DNA of 64,000 nt from contig NW_025062479.1 in assembly GCF_000002995.4 (NCBI RefSeq), forward strand, positions 23,246,721-23,310,720. The letters run 5' to 3'. Below the pieces are notes generated by a model, which worked only from the letters and a program-made list of their open reading frames with translations, searched no databases and was not told where the DNA came from. This DNA is from Brugia malayi (Eukaryota; Nematoda; Chromadorea; Rhabditida; Onchocercidae). The position numbers were made by a program, and so were the translations under genes. Below, piece after piece: positions 49,701-60,800 of this stretch; position 1 is the first letter of the stretch, and every line of letters begins with the position of its first letter.

Positions 49701-50725
49701 AAAATTTGATAATGTGAAAAATAAATTCTAAAAAGTAAATAAGAAAAAATGGATCTAATATCATTCATACTGAAATTTATGACCTGAAAATCATTTTTCT
49801 TCATTTCTTCGTTTCTGTTTTTGTTTTTTTTAATATTTCAATTTACATTAAATTCAATTTTATGATAATAATTTCCATTTAAATTATCGATGCAGTAGGT
49901 AACCTTAGTGGGATGAAATCCTGATTGCAATTCTGCTATTCGTTATTGCATTAATATTATTTATTACCGGAATGTATATGGTAGACCGAGTGCAACACGG
50001 AAAAGATCGTTTATTCCGGAAATATATCAATGAGCGAAAACGTTCTAGTGAAGATATAATCATTAATAAGATAATAATATATTTTAAAAACTAAAAATAT
50101 CAACTTTTGTGATATTAATTTGCATTAATCAGTCATTCAATTTGAACCAATAAAATTTTATTCAATTTTTAAAACAAAAAATTGAATTTTATTTGAAATT
50201 AAAAAAAAAAAAATTATGCAATAGTTTCTTTTTTTTTTTTGCAAATTTGCTAATTAACTGTTAATTGTAATTAAAGTGTCAATATATAACACAGGAGAAT
50301 TTTAAAAATAACTTATATTTTAATCAGTTATACGTTTCCAGAAAAACGGAAGAGAATGGAATTAGTTCTGAAACACACAAATAGTTCCAATTGCAATGAT
50401 ACTAAAACGGAGCCAATTTCAGAAGTTTATTTTCATTCTTTTTAATTACTCAAAGCTAATTGTTTCACTTTAATGAAATAAAATTTCAATTTAATCGAAA
50501 TCAGAATACAAATTTTAATACAATATTAAAATACACAAAATAAAATTTCTAGTAAAAAACAAATAAAAATAAACAATCTTTTATTGATTGAAATAATTAA
50601 ATGCATTTTAGTCATTTGTTGAAAATTCAACTTCACGAGAAAAACATTTGAATAATTCTTCAATTACTGAGCAAAATATTTCCAATCAGTCAATCACAGG
50701 ACAATCATATGAAACTATAATATAA
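46748..50725 (+). CDS. Unrecognised protein with three hydrophobic segments
   Basis: Eight exons joined by phase: 46748-46890, 47180-47258, 47923-47959, 48670-48724, 49166-49217, 49909-50047, 50342-50424, 50612-50725; 233 residues. I do not recognise the family. Hydrophobic segments are SFWCIPVIFHLFSVALVLL (21-39), FILSLATIILI with flanks (about 49-73), and ILIAILLFVIALILFITGMY (about 124-143). A basic stretch (RKYINERKRSKKRKR) follows, then a Ser/Asn/Thr-rich hydrophilic tail ending GQSYETII. Basic residues after the third segment place the tail on the cytoplasmic side by the positive-inside rule. AATAAA at 50747-50752 lies 22 nt after the stop. Reading through the exon-6 donor would instead end after about 15 more residues (SEDIIINKIIIYFKN). 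No clear trans-splice acceptor precedes the ATG. The gene starts 375 bp after exon 4c on the same strand. Confidence 0.6.
47475..47610. repeat. ACTGTA/CCGTGATAC motif cluster in intron 2
   Basis: Repeated ACTGTA and TCCGTGATAC/ATCCACGATAC motifs lie in the second intron of the unrecognised membrane gene. GATACTGTA (47575-47583), five bases, and TACAGTATC (47589-47597) form a perfect hairpin. The 61-codon minus frame here is not credible. Confidence 0.75.
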
Positions 50726-51699
50726 TTTTTTTTTTATTTTAATATGAATAAAATTGACCAGTATGAATAGATGAAATCATATCATATCAGCAATAAATTT
50801 ATTGTTAAAACAGAATGTATCAAAATTAAAAAAATTATTAATTAGTCATGATTCTAATTTAGTTTTACAATTAAAATTAATTTTTATTTGAAATTTAAAC
50901 ATTGTTTTTTATGAAAAATTTTTGTATATTAAACTAAGAAATAAGTTCTAATAATGTCAAATTTTTTTTTTTTTTTTTAGTTAGGTGTTAAAAACTATTT
51001 TAAAATATCAATTCATTAAAAAAATAGATATTTTCAACTTTATTGATTGTTTTATATGCATTTTTTTTTTTTTGGGTGCTGGTCATGTTCGCTTTGGTCG
51101 TTTGTTTAAAAAGATAAAAATAAGAAAAATTAGCCAAATAGTGATGAGATTATCGTGATAATATAAAGTTTAGTTCGATCAATATCAAATTTAATTATCA
51201 TTGCTAATCTAAACATTTTCTAGTAAACTTTACATATTACTCTAATCTTCCATCATATATGTTTGAATGGAAGTAAGAAAAATTAAGAATAAAAAAGAAA
51301 ATAAAAAAAAAAAAACGAAAACCACAAATTAGATAAATGGTAGTAAAAATTAATCGAACAAAATTATTATCATTTCAAGTAAACAAAACAAAACAAAAAA
51401 AAAAAAAAAAAAAACGAAAAATGAATTACTCAATAACTAATTTAGTGATTAGTATCACAAAGGATATGCATTCTAGTATCAAATTATCAACAAATCATGA
51501 TAACTTAAATGTAAATTTAATAGCTAAAAGATTTTAATAATTAACAAAACTCAATGGCTTGTATTTTGATTAAATAACTAAGGCGAATCTAATCAAATAT
51601 ATGTGTTTATTTCAACAATAATTTATCAACGATTATCATATGATCAAATGAAATTTCAAATTAATCATGAAAGCATTCCATATGTAAAGTAACAAAAAA

Positions 51700-51975
51700 A
51701 CAACAATAAGAACGACAAACAACAACAACAAATAACAACAACATACAACGACAACAAACAACAACAAATAACAACAACAACAAACAGCAACAACATGCAA
51801 CGACAACAAACAACAACAATAACAACAACAAACAACGACAACAAACAACAACAACAACATACAACCAACAAACAACAACAAACAACAACAAATAACAGGC
51901 AGCAACAAAAACAATAACAACAACAACAGCAAAGAGCAACAACAGACAACAACGACAACAATAACAACAACAAAG
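51700..51975. repeat. AAC-based array (AACAACAAACAAC type)
   Basis: Interrupted CAA/ACA units with CGACAAC and AGCAAC variants. It is related in composition, but not clearly in period, to the heptamer array at 29765-30297. Confidence 0.9.
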
Positions 51976-52082
51976 CAATATACATTCTCATATGTCGTAC
52001 AACTCACTAATCTATGCCTAATCTAATTTCTATTCATTAATTTTGAAAATAGTTTCTTTCATTGTTACAATATTTCGTGTAG

Positions 52083-52342
52083 TGTCTGTGTGTATGTGTA
52101 TGTGTGTGTGTGTGTGTGTGTATGTCAGAGTCTGTCTATTGTGTAAGTCTGTAAATCTTTGTCTGTGCATATCTGTTGTATATTGTAAATGAATGGGTTC
52201 ACATAGTGTTTATTATAAGATTTCTCAATCTATCACTTCTCAATCTCACAAATATTTCAACTCGTCCACAAACATAACATACACACATACACACCTACAT
52301 ACACACACACACACATACACACATACACACAGACACATACAC
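52083..52342. repeat. GT and CA dinucleotide arrays flanking unique sequence
   Basis: A GT-rich run (52083-52122) and a CA-rich run (52273-52342) are on opposite strands of each other about 150 bp apart, so the region could form a long imperfect hairpin. Confidence 0.85.
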
Positions 52343-52354
52343 ACATATATATAG

Positions 52355-52425
52355 AATTGAAGTTTCAAAGGGAAGGAAGCCCAAGGCTTAGCATCAACAA
52401 GCGTCCGGTGCCATTTCAGCGCTAA
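52355..52425 (+). other. GC-richer island; possible terminal exon
   Basis: After ATATATATAG (AG at 52353-52354) a 71-bp stretch reads, with two leading bases, LKFQREGSPRLSINKRPVPF then QR and a stop. Its base composition is far less AT-biased than anything within several kilobases. The phase would also accept exon 3 of the cysteine-rich gene, but there is no sequence tie. The minus strand is open too (WHRTLVDAKPWASFPLKL). It could be an exon of an unseen gene, an ncRNA, or a pseudogene fragment. Confidence 0.3.
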
Positions 52426-53103
52426 TATTTTCAATTCTAACAATTTTGATGATTACTTTTTCACTCGTAAGCTGTTATTCCTTTCGGTCTTTTTATTTAT
52501 TTAAAAAAAAAAAATTTTCAACTTTTCATTATCATTTTTATTATTCTTCTATAATTAGTTAATTAATTAATTAATTAATTAATTGTTTTTTTTTTCTCAC
52601 TTCATTAAGATTAGAACTATTCTGATAGATTTATTAATAATATATTTCATTCATTCATTCATTTTTTTTCTTTAGATTTGAACAAAATGATTTATTAATT
52701 TCATCTTCTGTCTATTATCATTGACATTGTTACATATTTTAATTAATTCATCAAAAAAAAAAAAAAAAAAAATAAAGAGAAGAAAGAAAAGAAAAGAATT
52801 AAAATTTATTTTTTATTTTATTCAATTCAATCTATCTTTATCAATGATTATTATTTATTTGAAATAAATTTAATTGTAATTTTAACTGTTTTTTATTTTT
52901 ATTTAATAATAAGAAATTTCAAAAAAAAAAAAAAAAAAAAGAAAAAAATTAATTTCACTGATATTTTTCTCATCTTTATTATTATTATTATTTTATCAAA
53001 TATCTTTACTAACTTTAAACAGCTGTTGCTGCTATTTATTTTTCCACTCATTCAGTACGAATCAATATAAAATGTTGTGCAAATTGCACAAACTAAATTA
53101 TAC

Positions 53104-53142
53104 AATTAAATATTTGACCTTAGAAAGGTCAAATATTTAATT
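53104..53142. repeat. Perfect 18-bp inverted repeat with 3-nt loop
   Basis: AATTAAATATTTGACCTT (53104-53121), loop AGA, and its exact reverse complement (53125-53142). The centre reads TGACCT-TAGAA-AGGTCA, an everted pair of nuclear-receptor-type half-sites. A weaker relative, AATTTGACC...GGTCAAATT, lies near 2946-2970. Confidence 0.92.
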
Positions 53143-54369
53143 AAGGTATTTAATTTTTCACTTTCAAATTAAAAATTCTTCTCTTTCAAATAAAAAATTT
53201 CCGCTACAAATAGCTTTTCCTAAATTCATTTCAAATTCTCTTTCAAATCTTTTTTTTTTTTTTTTTTTTTTTTGCTATTAATTCATTTTACATTAAAAAC
53301 TTTTATCACTTTCAGTTAGATGTGAAAATTAAATTAGTGAAAAAAAAAAAAACTTAATTGTGCTATTGACAACTAAAAAAAAAATAAATAGTAAAATAAA
53401 TTGTGTGGTAAGTTATTGAAATGTTTTGAATAAATTATAAAGAATTACTCATAGAAATAATATATTTTTGTTCTAAATAAATTGACAAATTGATTTCCTA
53501 AATTAATTTTATAATTCAAATCATTTCATTTCAACTTAAATACATCCAAAAAATGCTAATTAAATTATTTTAATCAAGAAAAAAAAAGAAAAAAACGCCA
53601 AAAATATATGTAAAATGTAAATTTCTATGATATAACAATAAACTTTTTAACTGATCGAAATAGCTCAAATTTAAACTCTTTAATTAAAATCAGATCGAAT
53701 CAAATTAGACTTTTTGACTTATCAGATCAAATCAAATTCAAATTTTTTTTTGTTGTCTTATCAAAGTCAAATTGAATCAAATTTTCTACCACCACTATTA
53801 ATTTTATAAATTTTTATTAGTAAAACAATTTTAGCAAAAACTTTCTGTCATTTTTTTTTTTTTTTTTGCTTTTTAATTCTAAATATTTTTATTTTTTTAT
53901 TGCAATAAATTTATATAAGAATGTTAGTTGTGTAATTATTTGATGAATATAACTTCTTAATTGCTGGACAAATGCGCTCTGTTTGCTCAAATCTTCAACA
54001 AACGCCAAATCAGTTTTGTTAATTTACTCAATTAACTAATATTCTTAAAGCAAATTATTTGCTAGAGATTCATCGAACGAATTGATATATGAATATTTAA
54101 TTAAATTAGTATTTTATTTAAATCAATCATCTCTTTCTTTCTTTCTCTCCCTCTCTCCCTCTCCCTCTCTCTCTCTCACTCCGTTTGTTTCTCAGAAATC
54201 CACTCATCCATCTATTTAACAGTTTTTAATACTAAAATTGCCATTACTATATTAAAATTGTGAAATATTTAAATACTAAAATATTTGATTTTTTGTTATA
54301 ACGCACATACTGAAATATTAAAATTTTTTCTTTTTTTTTTATAACGCATTACACGCATATTTTATCTTC

Positions 54370-55690
54370 AAATTGATATTTTTCATATGGTATCATAATT
54401 ATTCATCATTATTATCACGATTATTCTTCATATATTATCACGATTATTCTTCATATGATATCATGATTATTCATCATTATTATCATGATTATTCTTCACA
54501 TATTATCACGATTATTCTTCATATATTATCACGATTATTCTTCATATGATATCATGATTATTCATCATTATTATCATGATTATTCTTCACATATTATCAC
54601 GATTATTCTTCATATATTATCACGATTATTCTTCATATGATACATAATTATTCATCATTATTATCCTGATTATTCTTCACATATTATTACGATTATTCTT
54701 CATATATTATCACGATTATTCTTCATATGATATCATGATTATTCTTCATATATTATCACGATTATTCTTCACATGATATCATGATTATTCATCATCATTA
54801 TCATGATTATTCTTCATATGATATCATGATTATTCTTCATGATTATATTGTCACGATTAATTTCTACGTTTTATCACTACTTTTCATATTTGATCGCAGT
54901 TGTTATGATTACTTTTCATATGTATTGATAATTTTCATATGATATCATGATTATTCTTCATATATTATCACAATTAATTTTCACGATTTTTTTTTCATTC
55001 TTTATTGCAGTTGTTATGATTACTTTTTATATGTTATCTCGATTAATTTCTATGTTTTATCACTACTTTTCATATTTGATCACAGTTGTCATGACTGTTT
55101 TTCATGTGTTATCACGACTAATCTTGATAATATCACGATTACTTTATATGTTACTACGATTATTTTTCATTCTGTTACTTTATATGTTATCAAGACTAAT
55201 CTTTATACTAGTTATCACGATTAATTTTCATTTTTTATAGCAATTTTTATCGCAGTTGTCATGATTACTTTTCTAATCATATGTATTGATACTTTTCATA
55301 TAATATCATGATTATTTTTTTATATATTATCACGATTATTTCTCATGGTTTACCATTACTGTCCATTGTTTATTACAATTGTCACGATTACTATTCATAT
55401 GTTATCACGATTACTTTATATGTTATCACGATGAATTTTCATACCAGTTATTTTATACGTTATCAGATTAATCTTAATAGTATTACGGTCACTTCATATC
55501 TTATCACGACTAATCTTCATACCAGTTATCACAATTAATTTCATACTATTACACCTATTTCATATGTTCATACTATCACGATTACTTGATATGTTACCAC
55601 GATTAATTTTCATAACTATCACGATTACTTGATATGTTACCACGATTAATTTTCATATTATCACGATTACTTTTCATATGTTACTATGAT
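54370..55690. repeat. Degenerate satellite (TATCACGATTATTCTTCATA family)
   Basis: Units of about 23 bp alternate between TATTATCACGATTATTCTTC and GATATCATGATTATTC types. They form larger repeated blocks in the left half (54390-54830) and decay to isolated TATCACGATTA motifs to the right. Open frames (54947-55240, 55308-55538) are by-products. Confidence 0.85.
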
Positions 55691-56067
55691 CAGACCGTTC
55701 TTTTTTTTTTTTAGAACTTATGAATTTTTAACTTTTTAAGTTATGAATTTTACTTCAAAGTTTAGAATTTAGTTCGATCTTTTTGATTTCTTCTACTTCT
55801 ACTTCATAGTGGATGTGTGCTTCCTTGTAGAATTGTCCTGTGCAGTTGCTCTGTTTGTTGTTAAATCTATTCTAACCTAATCTAAAGTGTTTTTCAATTC
55901 TTATAATATTGCACCAAGTGTTCTCAACTAAACTCTCACATAACTACCAATCTTTTTTTTTTTTTTTTTTCACAATCGTTAAATTTCTAATTGTAAACTA
56001 TGATGTTTTATAATAGTTACATGTATTTTTCTAAAGCAAACCACTCAGTCAATCAAATACACCGACA

Positions 56068-56575
56068 TCCGCGGTGTTGTCCTTCATGTCTCATAATATG
56101 CTGTCTGTAGAATCCGCGGTGTTATCCTTCATGTCTCATAATATGCTGTCTGTAGAATCCGCGGTGTTGTCCTTCATGTCTCATAATATGCTGTCTGTAG
56201 AATCCGCGGTGTTATCCTTCATGTCTCATAATATGCTGTCTGTAGAATCCGCGGTGTAATCCTTCATGTCTCATAATATGCTGTCTGTAGAATCCGCGGT
56301 GTTGTCCTTCATATTTCATATATTCCATTTAGAAAATCCGCGGTGTTACCCTTTATGTTGCACAATATTCCACCCGTAGAGTCCGCGGTGTTATCTCCAT
56401 TCCCATATCATTCCATCCTAAAATCCGCGGTGTTATCCTTCATGTTCTAATAATATTCCATTTGGAGAATCCGCGATGTTACTTTTCCTGTCTCATATCA
56501 TCCCATCCGTAGAATCCGCGGTGTTCTCCTTCAGATTTCACAATATAATATTCCATTTGGAGAATCCGCGGTGAT
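56068..56575. repeat. 45-bp minisatellite with CCGCGG core, 12 units
   Basis: TCCGCGGTG starts units at 56068, 56113, 56158, 56203, 56248, 56293, 56337, 56382, 56424, 56470, 56515 and 56565 (the 56470 copy has CGCGATG). The first six units are nearly identical and the rest diverge. Between cores the sequence is CTTCATGTCTCATAATATGC then TGTCTGTAGAA. Because 45 is divisible by 3, one frame repeats SAVLSFMSHNMLSVE four times; no start, splice or gene context supports coding. Confidence 0.93.
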
Positions 56576-57056
56576 TTACCCGGTATTTCATGATATGCCA
56601 TCTACAATAATTTTATTATGTTAATAAGTATTAAAATACAGCATAATACAATACATAGATAATAATGTTGTGAATTAATTATATAACTATCATTAATTAG
56701 CTGATACGATTTAACCAGCAATTATCAATCGTTAATAATTCGAAATAACTTATACTAAAAAGATGAAAATACTTACCTTATGTTTTCCAGAGAATATATA
56801 GGTCAGACATCAATGAATTTTTTCTTCTTGAAGTAGTACTTTTATTATGTCACAGATATGCTTTTATTGTCGGCATTCTCTTTCATTTTTTATTATTCAT
56901 TTAAATTCTTTATGTCACGACGAACACAAAAGTTTACGAGCAATTTTGCAGTATTCAAACATTAGGTGTGAATCAGTTTCTGATTTTTATCCACTAATTA
57001 ATTTTCATTTTCAAATTTCAAATATATGAGCAAAATTTCAGATTTTACTTTATATT

Positions 57057-57350
57057 TGTTTTATTATTATTATTTATTACTACCCCATTACTAATTATTA
57101 TTCATTGTTATTATTATTATTTATTATTATACTACTATTATTATTGTTATTAGCACCAATTATTATTATTATTTATTATTATAATTGTTTTTGTTTATTA
57201 TCACTATCACCAATTATTATTAATATTTTTATTGCTCTTGTCATTATTATTATTCAATTATCAAAAGTTATTATATGATTATTCTATAAATATTACTGTT
57301 ACTATTAATATTTTATTGTTATTATAACAATATTATTACCATTGTTCATG
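57057..57350. repeat. Interrupted ATT trinucleotide block
   Basis: ATT triplets are mixed with ACT, GTT and CACC interruptions, an old array. Confidence 0.85.
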
Positions 57351-57736
57351 TTAAATATTCGTTATCTTTCTAGCGCAATTACAACAAACATGATAAATTA
57401 AAAGAAAAAAAAAAAGATTTGTTTTTTAAATTATTAATTAAACTATTAAACTATCACCAAAAAAAAAAAAATGCTACCAATTGTTTACAATAATTTTAAC
57501 ATAATTTATCTATATTTTATTTATTTTTTAAAATCATTGATCAAACTAACCTTTATCTCATCAATCGTTGATTATTTTAATTTAAAAATTTGGAGATGAA
57601 ATGAAGAAAAAAAAAAAAAAAAAAAAAAGAAAATAGCAACAGAAATTGACGATTGACGGATCAGCAACAAAGAAATGAAGGATTAACGTCAAAAAGATTC
57701 GAAACGTATGAAATGAAACGTTGATGAATCTTTTAC

Positions 57737-57804
57737 CTTTGGAATACGTAATAAATCACAAAATGCTTTTATTGCATCACTTAATTCACTTGCAACATTA
57801 TTCT
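57737..57804 (-). other. Candidate orphan coding exon (minus strand)
   Basis: Read on the minus strand, TTTATAAG is followed by two bases and 22 codons, NNVASELSDAIKAFCDLLRI then PK, ending at a GTAAAA donor. Amino-acid usage is balanced and helix-like, unlike nearby chance frames. No partner exon was identified with confidence; a frame reading KKKFIDV and a stop near 56803-56823 has the right phase but is too short to weigh. The family is not recognised. Confidence 0.3.
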
Positions 57805-60800
57805 CTTATAAACTTTACTTTAATATACGTAAAATATACGTAAAAAAAAAAAAAAATGAACGTAACTTAGTTCATTTTTATTTTATTAATTTAAAATTAT
57901 TATTTCAATATTATTATCATCAAATTTAAGAAAAAGAAGAAGAAAAACAAAACAAATACTAACGGAATTAACTTAAAAAAGAAAATTAATAAATTAATCA
58001 TTAAAAAAGTAAAATATATTAGAAAGTAATTTTTTGCTGATCTTATTTTTATAATAAAATTTTTATCATACTTATCTTTTACAATAAGAAGTTTTTTTTT
58101 TTTTTTTCTCTTCTCTCTTTTAAATTTTCTTTTTGAATTTACTAATCTTTTTTAATTATTAATTGTAAAAATTTGATAATTAAATTTATTAATGAAACAA
58201 AATTAGTAAAATCGTTGCGATCATATCATTTTTAGTAATTTTCTATGTCATTTTTATGCTAAAATTGCTTCAGTTATTTTTAGCTAAATCATTCATTTCT
58301 AAATTGAACTTTTAAATAAATAGATTTGTTATTTAAATAAAATTTGATTGAAGATTCAATTTCTGATTGCATATTTATTTTGTCATCTTTAATGACAAAG
58401 AAAAAAAAAAGAAAACGAAAAATGTTAAAATCATTTTTGTCTTTTTTTTTTTTTTTTTTCTTCTTTAACGAGAAAATATTCTGAAATAATTTTTATTTAA
58501 GCAAAACAAAAAAAAAAAAAAAAAAGGAAAAAAGAAGAAAGGAAAGAAGGAACTCTTTTCTAAATTATGTACATTACATATGATAAAGAGTCTTTAATCG
58601 ATTCAAGAATTATTTGTACTCTTTTGCCCTCTGCAATTTATTTAAATAATTTAAATCATATTTTATATTATTTGGAATTCAATAAGATAAATGAAGAAAC
58701 ATAATTTTTTTTTTTCATTTTGTTTGATATCTATTAAATGCTAAATTGATAAATTAACAATCTTTTTCTTTTGATTAAATTTTTAACAACAAATAAAATT
58801 ATTTAATCAAAAGTTTCATTTTGCTTGCATTTACCAAAAAAAAAAAAACAAACACAATGATAGGAACAATAATTTTGTTTTTAATTTATTTTCTTTTATT
58901 ATCTAATTCAATAGCCACTATTAAATGCATCAAAATTTTTCAACATTCATAAATGATTGAAATTTAATAAATCAATGATTTATTTGAATTATTAATTGCA
59001 ATAAAGTATATTTCATAATTTTAAGGGAAAAAAAAAGACCGTTTAAAAAAAGAAAGAACCAGAAAAAAAATCTCTGTACTATTAGGAGATATACTAATAT
59101 CTTTGTCAACATACTACTACTAATGCATCATCACCATCACTATCTTCATCATTTTCATCGTCACTAACACACCATTATCATCATTATTATTATCATCGCT
59201 GTCATCATCATCATCATCCATCATTATCATTATCATCATCATCATTACCGCCTTCACTACCACTATCATCACCACGATCATTATTATCATCACTCTCATC
59301 ACCACTCATATCATCACCATCATTATCATTGCTGTTATGACCACCACTATCATCATCACTTTCATTACCATCATTTATCATCACTGTCATCACCATCACC
59401 ATCATCACTGTCATCACAGTCATTATCATCATCATTAGTATTATTATCATCACCGTCATCAACATCATTTAGCATCACTATTATCATCACTGTCATCGCC
59501 GTCATTATCATCATCATTACTATTATTATCATCACTGTCATCACCATCATTTAGCATTGCTGCCATCACCATCATTATCATCACTATCATCATTATCATC
59601 ACTATTACTGCCATTATCATCATCACTGTCATTACCATCATTTATCATCACTGCCATCACAATCATCATCACTGTCATCACCATCATTATCACCATCATC
59701 ATCATCATCATTATTATTATCATCATTATCCAATCTATTTTCATTATCGATACATCCAATCATCCATCAACAATAATATCTTTTGCTGTCAATCGAAATT
59801 TACGAACCAAGCATACACAAAATCTCTGAAACTAGCTAGACTAAACAGCAATAACAGTTAGCATATAGCAGCTGTGTGCATCACCGCAATATTCCAACTA
59901 TCTCAGTGCAAAATCGACAAATTTTCAACATCACAGGATGAACACTCAATTCAAATATTATGCTGCCTGCAACACTTTTTTTCCATTGATCCAATTTCTT
60001 TTTTTTTTAACTTTCAAAAATTTTTACCACTAAATTCTTTCTTCTTCTTTTTTTGGTCTTAATAGCATTTCATTTAAACTTAATGAAAAATTATCAAATC
60101 TTATTTTATTAGAAAAAATAAATAAAATGATTGATAATTTTTATCAGGATTTTTTTTTTTTTTTTGATAAGTAAAAAAAAAAGAAAGAAAATGGAAGTGG
60201 GATAGAGAGATTATCCTTTATTTTAATCTATTTTTTTTTTTTTGCTAATTGTTCTAATTGTATACAATCAGCAAAAATTTTCGTATATTTGATATCTTTA
60301 AAAAAAAAAGATTCAAAAATTAAATTAAATTTTTTAGCTTTGGATTTAGTAGATTTTTTTTTTGATAGAAGAATTGATTGATTGCAGTTTGAAGTTGGTG
60401 AAATAATGCTTATCAGTGATATTTGTTAGTTTTGATAAAAATGATGATATTTTCAGGGGTGAGATTAAGGATTCAACCCATTTCACAGTGATAAATTAAC
60501 AGTGATGATAAGTGTTGCATGAATTTGTTTTACAATGTTTTCAATTAATGATTTCAAAATTTTTAAATTTAATTGAACTTATCAGTGCTTATCAATGTTT
60601 GATTTAAATGTTTCTCGAGAAAAAGAAAGAGTGCATCTTTAATTATGACAATTTAACAAAATAAATCATAATAATTGATAAATAAAAGTTTCTGTGCTTT
60701 AATTTATAATTTACACCAAATTTTTGCAAATAAATAAATTTAAATGAAATTTGAATGTCATCCTTTAAGAAGTATTCAAAAATTCCATCTCAATTCTTAT

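Larger units (their letters stand above)
50726..52354. other. AT-rich region with AAC array and GT/CA repeats
   Basis: No gene was supported. It contains the AAC-type array at 51700-51975, a GT array at 52083-52122 and a CA array at 52273-52342. Minus-strand frames over the AAC array read as Val/Cys/Leu repeats and are artefacts. Confidence 0.6.
52426..57736. other. Satellite-rich region without supported genes
   Basis: It holds a perfect 18-bp inverted repeat (53104-53142), the degenerate TATCACGATTATT satellite (54370-55690), the 45-bp CCGCGG minisatellite (56068-56575) and an ATT-rich block (57057-57350). No complete gene is seen. A GTAAGT donor-like site on the minus strand lies at 56771-56776, with no coding frame to support it. 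Confidence 0.55.

Noticed and set aside
51636..52007. Three overlapping minus frames rich in Val, Cys and Leu
   Set aside because: Artefacts of the AAC array.
56074..56259. Four in-frame copies of a 15-residue repeat
   Set aside because: The 45-bp minisatellite unit is divisible by 3; frame and repeats end with the homogeneous units and no gene context exists.
59120..59829. Met/Asp- and Ser/Leu-rich frames on both strands
   Set aside because: Artefacts of the ATC array.
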